Shown here in pieces: positions 1 to 6,188 of a DNA stretch of 7,175 bases. This DNA comes from Limnohabitans sp. (GTDB lineage Bacteria; Planctomycetota; Phycisphaerae; Phycisphaerales; SM1A02): NCBI GenBank assembly GCA_030054275.1, contig JASGCF010000167.1, positions 1 to 7,175 of the forward strand, in the 5' to 3' direction. The notes beneath the pieces are model-generated. The model had not been told where the DNA came from. It saw nothing but the letters and a program-made list of their open reading frames with translations, and made no database searches. How positions within the stretch are numbered: position 1 is the first letter of the stretch; every line of letters begins with the position of its first letter. The position numbers and the translations under genes are program-made.

Positions 1-1718
1 CCTTGACCAACCAACACCGTCATCGTGCTTCGAAACACTTCGCGCGCTAGGAAACTGGTGAGTACAGCGATCGTGAGGCGATCATCGAGTCCGAGCGGTG
101 CAAACACCGGCTGAATGGCGGTTCCAAATCGGCCAGCGAAGGAGTGTTCTTGCTGTGCACGTTGGGAGAGCACTTCTGCTTCACCACGCAGTGCATTGAT
201 CTCCTCAATCTTGGTGTCCTCGATGTGTGGGTTGTCGCGAACGGCACCATTTGTGAGGCTTGATTCGATCGCAACCGCGCGTGCTTCAAGCGCTACTGCA
301 GCTTCGGGCGGCGCGGACTTTGGATAGGCGCTCATCCACCATAAGACAACGCAAATCGCCAAGATCACAGTTCCTGCATTCTTGAGGAACACCAACGCAC
401 GATCCCAGGTCGTCAAGAGTGCTGCGCGCACATCAGGCAATCGATACGGTGGAAGTTCGAGCACCATCGGACGGCTCTTTCCGCGCAGAATCGTCCGGCG
501 AAAAAGAAATGCGGTCAGCAATGCCGCAATCGCACCGAGCGCGTAGCACCCTGCGAAGGCGAGTCCTGCGTACAGCGCAGAGTGCGGAAAAATCAGCGTG
601 ACAAGCAGCACATACACGCCGACGCGCGCAGAGCAACTCATGAATGGCGCGACAAGAATCGTCGCGAGTCGATCTTTCGGATCGGGGATCAGTCGCGTCG
701 ACATGATGCCAGGCAGCGCGCAGGCATGACTCGAAAGCAGCGGAACGAATGCCTGTCCGGGCAGGCCAAAACGGCACATGATGCGATCCATGACGAACGC
801 AGCGCGCGCGAGATAGCCAGTATCTTCAAGAAGTGCGAGGAGGAAGAAAAGCAAGCAGATCTGCGGGAGAAACACAATCGTGCCTGCGACGCCTCCGATG
901 ATTCCGTCGACAAGCAAACTCGAGAGGTCGCCTTCGGGCAGCGTGCGCGCAAGTGATGCGCCAAGCCATGTACATGCATCTTCGATGATGGTCATGGGGA
1001 ACTCGGCGAGGCGGTAGATCGTGAAGAACACCGCCGCCATCGCCAAGATGAAAACGATCGCTCCGAGCACTGGATGTGTGAATGCCGCATCAAGTCGATC
1101 GGTCATGCGATCGGTCTCGCTGCCGATCGTGTTTGGGCCGCCAATACTTGCAGCGACGGTTTCATCAACCCATGCAGGTGCAAGACACGCAGCACGCATT
1201 TCTGCAGAGGGTTCACGCGCAGCGCGCATCGCAGTGATGAGCGGGGAGATGCCAGTGCCTGCGCGTCCGTTGGCTTCGACACACGGAACCCCGAGCGCGA
1301 CGGCGAGGCGTTGCGCATCGATCGAAAGGCCCTTCGCGCGCGCGAGGTCGGTCATCGTGAGCGCGACGGAAATCGGACGCCCGAGCGACGCGACAGAGCG
1401 GAAGAGTCGTAGGCCCCGCGCCAAGTTCGTTGCGTCAAGAACGACCAAGAGCGCTTCCGGCATGCAGCCTTCGAGTCGCCCAGCCAAGCAGTCGCGACAG
1501 AGTTTCGATTCGGGAAGCTCTAGATCGATGGCGTAAATGCCGGGGAGATCGACGAGTTCCAGTTCGACGCCATCTGCAACGGCGGTACCGACACGCGCCT
1601 CGACCGTCGAGCCTGAGAAGTTGGCGGTCTTTGCTCGTACGCCACACAAGCGATTAAAGAGCGAAGTCTTCCCAACATTGGGATTGCCGACCATCGCGAT
1701 GCGTGTGGGTGCGAACAT
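1..1718 (-). CDS. feoB: FeoB ferrous iron transporter, C-terminus cut off by the window edge
   Basis: This is the inner-membrane Fe(II) transporter FeoB, of which 572 codons are present. The cytoplasmic G domain shows G1 GNPNVGKTS (residues 11-19), the switch I Thr38 and G3 DLPG (57-60). G4 reads TMTD (121-124) instead of the usual NxxD, and the G5 region reads VEAN (147-150). The first membrane span is about 215-237. The Gate domain follows, with HACALPGIMSTR (Cys333) and PFMSCSARVGVY (Cys362). A hydrophilic helical insertion lies at about 466-524, then the AREVF motif (558-562) that begins the second Gate half. Family members usually reach 700-770 residues, so roughly 150 are missing. I chose the ATG at 1718 because GGAG motifs precede it and because it puts G1, Thr38 and G4 almost at the E. 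coli FeoB positions. An in-frame ATG at 1775 would add 19 low-complexity residues and has no visible ribosome site. The gene lies 117 bp after feoA and is probably cotranscribed with it. Confidence 0.95.
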   Translation of the reverse strand, partial: MFAPTRIAMVGNPNVGKTSLFNRLCGVRAKTANFSGSTVEARVGTAVADGVELELVDLPGIYAIDLELPESKLCRDCLAGRLEGCMPEALLVVLDATNLARGLRLFRSVASLGRPISVALTMTDLARAKGLSIDAQRLAVALGVPCVEANGRAGTGISPLITAMRAAREPSAEMRAACLAPAWVDETVAASIGGPNTIGSETDRMTDRLDAAFTHPVLGAIVFILAMAAVFFTIYRLAEFPMTIIEDACTWLGASLARTLPEGDLSSLLVDGIIGGVAGTIVFLPQICLLFFLLALLEDTGYLARAAFVMDRIMCRFGLPGQAFVPLLSSHACALPGIMSTRLIPDPKDRLATILVAPFMSCSARVGVYVLLVTLIFPHSALYAGLAFAGCYALGAIAALLTAFLFRRTILRGKSRPMVLELPPYRLPDVRAALLTTWDRALVFLKNAGTVILAICVVLWWMSAYPKSAPPEAAVALEARAVAIESSLTNGAVRDNPHIEDTKIEEINALRGEAEVLSQRAQQEHSFAGRFGTAIQPVFAPLGLDDRLTIAVLTSFLAREVFRSTMTVLVGQ

Positions 1719-1835
1719 CGCACTCCGCTCCGTCGCGGATGCCGTCCGAGGATCGTGGGGTGAAGAGGCGGTCATCGTTCGAGGTCGGTCGAATTGGAGC
1801 GGTGGTGGATGAAGGTCGATGCTGCAGCGCGCGGC

Positions 1836-2192
1836 TTAGGGACGCGGTGGAGGTGCAACCGGTGCTGGGGTCGCGGTGGACGAGGCATCCGCTGCGCAAC
1901 AACCGGCCTCGGGGCAGTCGCACGGGCGGGTCAGGATGCGGCGCGCGAGATCTGGGGAGAGGCCGAGGCGTGACCCATCGAACTGGATGATGCACGGGCC
2001 GCTACCGCCGGCGCGGCACACTTTGAACTCGCAGCGTTCATCGAGCCCCATGGCGCGAAGAATCTCGCGGTCTTCAGCCGAGATCGAACTGCTGGCCATC
2101 ATCGCGCGATCGCCTGGCTTCAACTGGGTTAGTGGAAGCCGAATTGGCTGTTGCGAAGGGCTGTTGGGCGGTTCGGTCATGACGGCGGACAT
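1836..2192 (-). CDS. feoA: FeoA-domain protein, Fe(II) transport accessory, with Cys-rich tail
   Basis: This 118-residue protein has a FeoA (SH3-like beta-barrel) core at about residues 18-90. The family pattern is visible: LTQLKPGD, then ILRAMGL, then the C-terminal strand block with FDGSRLGLSPDLARRI. FeoA is a small cytoplasmic partner needed for FeoB function, and the feoA-feoB order is the common operon layout. Two things are unusual. Residues 91-99 read CDCPEAGCC, with four cysteines in nine residues, and three more cysteines lie in the core (54, 59, 67). After the cluster comes a disordered Ala/Pro/Thr tail ending in PAPVAPPPRP. The start at 2192 gives the longest protein and lies only 11 bases below the predicted -10 box, so the mRNA would be almost leaderless. 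A second in-frame ATG at 2180 is a reasonable alternative. Neither ATG has a clear Shine-Dalgarno sequence. The family call is firm; the role of the tail is unknown. Confidence 0.92.
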   Translation of the reverse strand: MSAVMTEPPNSPSQQPIRLPLTQLKPGDRAMMASSSISAEDREILRAMGLDERCEFKVCRAGGSGPCIIQFDGSRLGLSPDLARRILTRPCDCPEAGCCAADASSTATPAPVAPPPRP

Positions 2193-2203
2193 CGGTCCGC
2201 GGC

Positions 2204-2232
2204 ATCGTATTGCGACTCAGTCTCAACAGCAA
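2204..2232 (-). promoter_or_regulatory. Predicted feoAB promoter
   Basis: Reading the minus strand, a -35-like TTGCTG (2232-2227) is followed by a spacer of exactly 17 bases and a -10-like TACGAT (2209-2204). The -10 box ends 11 bases before the feoA ATG at 2192, so transcription should begin within a few bases of that codon. Hexamer matches are moderate (4 of 6 each to TTGACA and TATAAT). The ideal spacing, and a palindrome that fills the spacer exactly, make the site more credible than either hexamer alone. Confidence 0.6.
2210..2226. promoter_or_regulatory. Fur-box-like operator upstream of feoA
   Basis: The plus strand reads TTGCGACTCAGTCTCAA, two 8-base arms around a central C, with 7 of 8 arm positions complementary. 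The layout matches the 7-1-7 inverted repeat of Fur boxes (TGAnAnTnATTnTCA-like forms such as TTGAGAATnATTCTCAA), and it sits immediately in front of the classic Fur target feoAB. It occupies the spacer between the -35 and -10 elements, so bound Fur-iron would exclude RNA polymerase. Assignment to Fur rather than another iron regulator is inference from the sequence form and the target genes. Confidence 0.65.
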
Positions 2233-2341
2233 GGGCGATAGCCTCGTTGGTGCCACTGAAGATTGTGCCTGAGGGCAGGGCGCCTCTGAAAAGGAAGCGG
2301 TGGGTCGCAGCCAAGTTGCGCGAGCGCCGGACAACCTTGCC

Positions 2342-5152
2342 TCACGAGAAAGGCTTGTGTGAAGATTCCGCCGTTCGCAGCGCGGTCGCGATTCGTTTGA
2401 CCGTTTCCGATTGCTTCCCAAGCAGCGAGATTGCTCTGGTTTCGAGCGTTCGAAAGGCATCAAGCACGCTCCGGCACCCAGAGTCGCTTGAACCCTCGCC
2501 GTCTCGGCATTCGCGATCGTATTGCAGTTGCAGTGTGAGCAGTTCTAACAGAAGGCACTCGGCAGAGTCACCTCGGTTCGCCACTTCGAGCGCAGCGATC
2601 CCATCTCGCATCGACTGTTCGATCGCGAGCCAGTGCTTGGCGGCGGCGATCGTTGGGTGCGATCTCTTTGGTTGCGGGTCGTGCGTCGTCGGAGCAGCGC
2701 TTCGCGCGGACGCAGCGATTTCGCCAAGAATGTATGGCCGCAGCAGTGGGTCTGCGCCATGCGAGGCAAGCGCGTCGACGATCTCTTCGATGGTCACAAA
2801 CAAGACAGCCGGATCGATGGACTCGGTTTGCCCGCGCTCGCCGACGCGACTCTGTTCGATCGCGATGCGTCCGAGCAACTGCAGTGAGGTGGTTGCCAAA
2901 AGGCCTGCACCTGAGTTCGGGCCAATAAAGTGGCCTGCGCCGTCGATGGCTGCGTTGCGCGCTCTCAAGAGATCACCTTCCGCATTTCGTCGGAAGTAGT
3001 GCGGGGCGATGCCGCGGTTCCGCAACCGGCGAGGGGCGCCACTCAGTTCGCCCAATGATTCGAGCGTTGTGATGGCGCCGTCGAGATCACCGAGCTTCGC
3101 TTGTGCCCTCGACACCAAAACGCGGGAATTCATGATGGGCGCAGCACCTTCGCGATGTTCAACGCGCAACTCAATCGCACGGCGAAGGTAGCCAAGTGCT
3201 TCGTTCGCCTGATCGACTTCAAGCGCCATCGTTCCGGCGTTATGAAGCAGAGACGCGTACGCCAGCGGATCGGTTGCAATCTGTGGTTCAAACTCGGTGA
3301 GCAAGGCCCGCGCTTCGGCAAGTCCTGAAGCAGAATCTCCCGATTGAGATTGCAAAAACGCGGCGAAACTCAGCACTGCGAGGCGTTCGGAGGACAACTG
3401 GTTTGTCACAAGCGGACGCGCACCATCGATGAGCGACCGAGCGAGATCCAATCGTCCTGCTTTGCGATGCACATCGGCGAGGTTGACGAGCGCTGAGATG
3501 CGTTCCGCGAGCGGCGTGGCATCGCTTGGGTGGCGCGTGTCGTGTTGATCGAACGCTTCCAGTGCGTCCTCAAGCGCAATGCGAGCATCCGTGCCAGCAC
3601 CCACACGATTTTGTGCGCTCCCGAGCGCGGCCAGCACGCGACCGCGCGCGCGATCATCGTTGGTCGCGACCAATGCCAATGCATTCTGCGCTTCCACGAT
3701 GGCTGCGTGGTACTCGCCAAGCGCCGCGTATGCATCGAGCAGCGTCTCGTGCAGATCGCGGCGCGCATCGTTGGAAAGCGTTTCGCGCGTGAGTCGTCCG
3801 CTCGCGATGGCGAGCAACTCGCGTGCAGTGGTCGCACCAGAAACGCCCTCATTTTCCCGCACTTCCGCAAGAAGGCCGCGGAAGTAGTCGTTCATGCGCT
3901 GTGCGCGATCGCGTTCGTCGCGGGCGACGCGTTCGCTCGCGACAGCAGCGCGTCGCGCGTCGCGTTCAAGCAGCGCTGAACGCACCGCAACGACACTTGT
4001 GATGGACAGGAGAAGCGTTGCAAGAAGCACGCTACCTGTGGCAATTGGGTGTCGGCGAAAAAATTTCCGCAGTGTGTACGAAAGCTCTGGGGGATGCGCG
4101 ATCACCGGCTCGCCGCGGCGCCATCGCGCGAGGTCGTCGGCGAACGCAGCTGCAGTGGGATAGCGTCGCTCAGGTTCTTTCTCGGTTGCGTGCGCCACGA
4201 CAAGATCGAGTTCGCGCGGAACACCTTTGCGCGCTCGCGAGGGCGGCGCGATCGGTGCATGTGCGATCGCTGCGAACAACGCGTCGAGACCGAGCGATGC
4301 GTCAAACGGTTCGCGACCGGAGAGCGTTGCAGCAAGCAAGAGTCCGAGTGCGTGCACATCGACGCGCGCGTCGATGCGAGTCGTTGGTCCGCCAACTTGT
4401 TCGGGCGCAGCCCACAAGGGTGTTCCAGCGAAGGTTGTTGTTTGAGCGAATCGGGTCGAAGTCGCAGCGAGATCAACTGCGATCCCGAAATCGAGAATCT
4501 TCGGTACACCGTGGGTGTCAACCAAGACATTGCTTGGCTTGAGATCGCGGTGCGCAACGCCGCGCGCGTGCGCTGCAGCAACGCCCTGCGCGACCGCCTC
4601 GATGACTCGTACCACGCTGTCGATCGCCTCTCGTCGAGGTCGGGTTTCGAATGTCGTTGCCGCCCACACATCGATGGTGGTGCCATCGATCCACTCCATC
4701 ACAAGAAGTCGCGCGCCGTGATCTTCGGGTGCGGCCAGAAGCGCGACAATATTCGGGTGATCGAGACCAGCAAGCGCAGTCGTTTCCCGCTCAAACCGCG
4801 CAGTTTCGCGGGCAACATCCAGCGCAAACTCGCGTGCAGAAATTTCTGCATCTGTGCTCTCACGCAACTGTTTGATGGCGACGCGTCGATTCGTGCGTGG
4901 TTCAACGGCCTCGTAGACGGTGCCTTGTGCGCCGCGCGCCACGACGCGGATCAAGCGGTATCCGGCAAGCGTGCCGAGTTCCACCGATTCGAGTGCACGA
5001 GCCGCACGCGATTCCCATGAACCATCATCAACCCCGAAGCGATGCAGTTGCGAACTCGCCCGCGCGTTCGGTGCGTGTGGCTTTGGTTCGACATTGGCGG
5101 CACGCGCTTCTGGAACTCGATCGGCTGCGTCATCCGGTCGGTGCAGCGTCAA
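2342..5152 (-). CDS. Transmembrane Ser/Thr protein kinase with TPR-like C-terminal half
   Basis: This 936-residue Hanks-type kinase has its catalytic domain at about 65-345. Visible motifs are the glycine-rich loop ARGAQGTV (72-79; the first Gly is Ala), VAIK (Lys94), a candidate helix-C Glu near 121-123, HRDLKPSN (201-208, catalytic Asp203), DFG (221-223) and APE (249-251). The activation segment is Thr-rich (TSTRFAQTTTFAGT), offering autophosphorylation sites. One membrane span lies at about 370-391, followed by a highly charged, probably coiled helix (392-425). TPR-like helical hairpins then appear at about 467-494, 503-534, 550-581, 631-662 and 675-700. Cysteines 866, 882 and 893 cluster near the end. 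I chose a TTG start because GGAGG lies 7 bases upstream and the TTG overlaps the sigma-factor stop (ATTGA). The first ATG in frame, at 5368, would overlap the sigma gene by 220 bases and add 72 residues rich in Arg, Gly and Pro. It probably senses a signal and acts on the ECF sigma factor encoded just upstream; the substrate is not shown by sequence. Confidence 0.93.
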   Translation of the reverse strand: MTLHRPDDAADRVPEARAANVEPKPHAPNARASSQLHRFGVDDGSWESRAARALESVELGTLAGYRLIRVVARGAQGTVYEAVEPRTNRRVAIKQLRESTDAEISAREFALDVARETARFERETTALAGLDHPNIVALLAAPEDHGARLLVMEWIDGTTIDVWAATTFETRPRREAIDSVVRVIEAVAQGVAAAHARGVAHRDLKPSNVLVDTHGVPKILDFGIAVDLAATSTRFAQTTTFAGTPLWAAPEQVGGPTTRIDARVDVHALGLLLAATLSGREPFDASLGLDALFAAIAHAPIAPPSRARKGVPRELDLVVAHATEKEPERRYPTAAAFADDLARWRRGEPVIAHPPELSYTLRKFFRRHPIATGSVLLATLLLSITSVVAVRSALLERDARRAAVASERVARDERDRAQRMNDYFRGLLAEVRENEGVSGATTARELLAIASGRLTRETLSNDARRDLHETLLDAYAALGEYHAAIVEAQNALALVATNDDRARGRVLAALGSAQNRVGAGTDARIALEDALEAFDQHDTRHPSDATPLAERISALVNLADVHRKAGRLDLARSLIDGARPLVTNQLSSERLAVLSFAAFLQSQSGDSASGLAEARALLTEFEPQIATDPLAYASLLHNAGTMALEVDQANEALGYLRRAIELRVEHREGAAPIMNSRVLVSRAQAKLGDLDGAITTLESLGELSGAPRRLRNRGIAPHYFRRNAEGDLLRARNAAIDGAGHFIGPNSGAGLLATTSLQLLGRIAIEQSRVGERGQTESIDPAVLFVTIEEIVDALASHGADPLLRPYILGEIAASARSAAPTTHDPQPKRSHPTIAAAKHWLAIEQSMRDGIAALEVANRGDSAECLLLELLTLQLQYDRECRDGEGSSDSGCRSVLDAFRTLETRAISLLGKQSETVKRIATALRTAESSHKPFS

Positions 5153-5775
5153 TCGCCTTCCTCCGCCAGTTGCGAATCGAGAATCTCCTTCAGTCGCTCG
5201 CGAATCCGCTCGCGTCGTTTGTAAATCGCGGCTGGGGTCGTGGCGAAACTCGCCGCCACACTCTCGACCGGCTCCCCGCGAAGCAGGCGCTCGAAAATCG
5301 CCACGCTCTCCGCTGGGTGACTCTGGCGGAGTTCGTCCATCGCTCGGCGGTAGTGGTGGTCGATCCATTCTTCTTCAAAGCGCTCCCGCGCGTCATGATC
5401 TTCTGCGGCCGGAACAACGCCGGGCGCGCCGAACCCCGCGGTGTCTGGCAGCGCATCGACCGATAGCGCGGTTTGCCCAGCCGCTAGACGCGAGCGAAAG
5501 CGATTTTGTCGAGAAATGTGCGCGCGAGCCGCGGTGAAGAGGTAATCGCGAAATCGCCCGCGCGTCGGATCATATTGAAAGGTCGACATCGAACGAAGCA
5601 GGGCTGTGAAAACGCTCTGCGCCACATCCTCTGCGTCGGCCGCCTGCAAACCTTCGCGCATGGCGTAACGCACGATCAGGTCGCGGTAGAGCCGCTCGAG
5701 CCGTTGCCACGCAGCAGCGTCGTGCGGGTCGCGCAGGCGTGCGACGAGGGTGAGTTGAGTTTGCGGAACAGCCAT
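5149..5775 (-). CDS. ECF-type RNA polymerase sigma factor, kinase-linked
   Basis: This 208-residue protein has the two-domain ECF sigma architecture. Region 2 spans about residues 22-93, with DAEDVAQSVF (47-56) for core polymerase contact and FQYDPTRGRFRDYLF (66-80), a block typical of planctomycete ECF factors that contributes to -10 recognition. A linker of about 45 residues follows. Region 4 spans about 141-200 with a helix-turn-helix around 168-195 (EPVESVAASFATTPAAIYKR) for -35 recognition. There is no anti-sigma factor next to it; the partner is the Ser/Thr kinase whose start codon overlaps this stop. Known kinase-linked ECF factors, such as Vibrio parahaemolyticus EcfP with PknT, are switched on by threonine phosphorylation, and the same logic is plausible here. 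The ATG at 5775 starts close to the first conserved helix and gives a normal family length, although no clear Shine-Dalgarno precedes it. The target promoters are unknown. Confidence 0.93.
   Translation of the reverse strand: MAVPQTQLTLVARLRDPHDAAAWQRLERLYRDLIVRYAMREGLQAADAEDVAQSVFTALLRSMSTFQYDPTRGRFRDYLFTAARAHISRQNRFRSRLAAGQTALSVDALPDTAGFGAPGVVPAAEDHDARERFEEEWIDHHYRRAMDELRQSHPAESVAIFERLLRGEPVESVAASFATTPAAIYKRRERIRERLKEILDSQLAEEGD
5160..5164 (-). promoter_or_regulatory. Ribosome binding site for the kinase TTG start
   Basis: GGAGG lies 7 bases before a TTG on the minus strand, inside the last codons of the ECF sigma gene. The TTG overlaps the sigma stop TGA by two bases. This site decides the kinase start, since no ATG exists in that frame between 5368 and the catalytic domain, and it implies translational coupling of the two genes. 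Confidence 0.7.
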
Positions 5776-6064
5776 TGGGTCTCTGATCTATCCGTTCAAC
5801 CACGCGCCATCTTGCAGATGTATCTCGGCCTTGTGGTCGTCGCGCCCGAAAGGTCCGATCTCACGGCGAGTCTTGGGGTGAATCTGAACGATACCGCGAC
5901 AAGGTGGCGCGACGAAGTTCTATCGACGGGTATTGACATGTGTTTTGCGCGGTCTCGCCGCTGCGCAACGAGTGATTTCAGGAATTTTCATCGCACCGCG
6001 TCGAATGGGCGCCGCTTGTTGGATACCGACCACAGAGCCGTGTGTCGGCCGGAACCAAAGGAAG

Positions 6065-6152
6065 ATCGGGGATCTCCGATGGAAAGGCCGAGAATCGGCG
6101 GCGTGTGCCGCCCACAGCGTTTGGCTCGTCTTCTCCGCTCAGTTGAGCGGAG
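6065..6152 (+). other. Hairpin-rich putative 5' leader of the secreted-protein gene
   Basis: Four potential hairpins follow one another. ATCGG pairs with CCGAT (6065-6080). GCCGA pairs with TCGGC (6087-6099). GGCGGC pairs with GCCGCC around a GTGT loop (6097-6112). CTCCGCTC pairs with GAGCGGAG around AGTT (6133-6152). The second and third share bases 6097-6099 and cannot form together in full. The fourth ends about 24 bases before the AAGGA ribosome site. I do not recognise a known riboswitch family, and GC-rich DNA gives short stems by chance, so function is open. Confidence 0.3.
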
Positions 6153-6175
6153 GCTGAGTCCCGAAGAATGGCAAT

Positions 6176-6180
6176 AAGGA
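6176..6180 (+). promoter_or_regulatory. Ribosome binding site deciding the start at 6189
   Basis: AAGGA is followed by 8 bases and then the ATG at 6189. Two other in-frame ATGs, at 6168 and 6180, have weaker or badly spaced upstream sequence. The two upstream ATGs fall in a short direct repeat of ATGGCAA (6168-6174 and 6180-6186). Confidence 0.6.
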
Positions 6181-6188
6181 TGGCAACC

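Larger units (their letters stand above)
5776..6188. other. Divergent intergenic region between the sigma gene and the secreted-protein gene
   Basis: No convincing gene lies in these 413 bases. The left part (5776-6000) should hold the promoter of the sigma-kinase pair on the minus strand, but I cannot pick out a confident -35/-10 pair. A TTGACA occurs on the plus strand at 5933-5938 without a matching -10. The right part (about 6065-6152) contains four potential hairpins and probably forms the leader of the plus-strand gene. Reading frames open across the region have no recognisable domain. Confidence 0.7.

Noticed and set aside
1719..1775. FeoB start at the ATG at 1775
   Set aside because: It adds 19 low-complexity residues and lacks a ribosome site. 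The ATG at 1718 has GGAG motifs and fits the position of G1 in the family. It remains possible.
2313..2338. Weak inverted repeat after the kinase stop as a terminator
   Set aside because: Outer arms AAGTTG and CAACCTT pair with a bulge, but the inner part is irregular and no T-run follows on the minus strand.
2151..2999. 282-codon open frame on the plus strand
   Set aside because: It runs antisense to the kinase C-terminus and the start of feoA and crosses the feo promoter. No domain or ribosome site is visible.
4049..5020. 323-codon open frame on the plus strand
   Set aside because: It is antisense to the kinase catalytic domain, whose motifs are unmistakable, and has a Cys/Arg-rich composition typical of shadow frames.
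5153..5368. N-terminal extension of the kinase from the ATG at 5368
   Set aside because: It would overlap the sigma gene by 220 bases and encodes Arg/Gly/Pro-rich sequence with no domain. A TTG with GGAGG at the sigma stop is a better start.
5933..5938. Consensus TTGACA on the plus strand as a promoter -35
   Set aside because: The 16-18 bases downstream lead only into GC-rich sequence with no -10-like hexamer.
5506..6177. 223-codon plus-strand frame covering the divergent intergenic region
   Set aside because: Its first part is antisense to the sigma gene and its last part overlaps the leader of the secreted-protein gene. It shows no domain, and I see no sign of protein-like composition.
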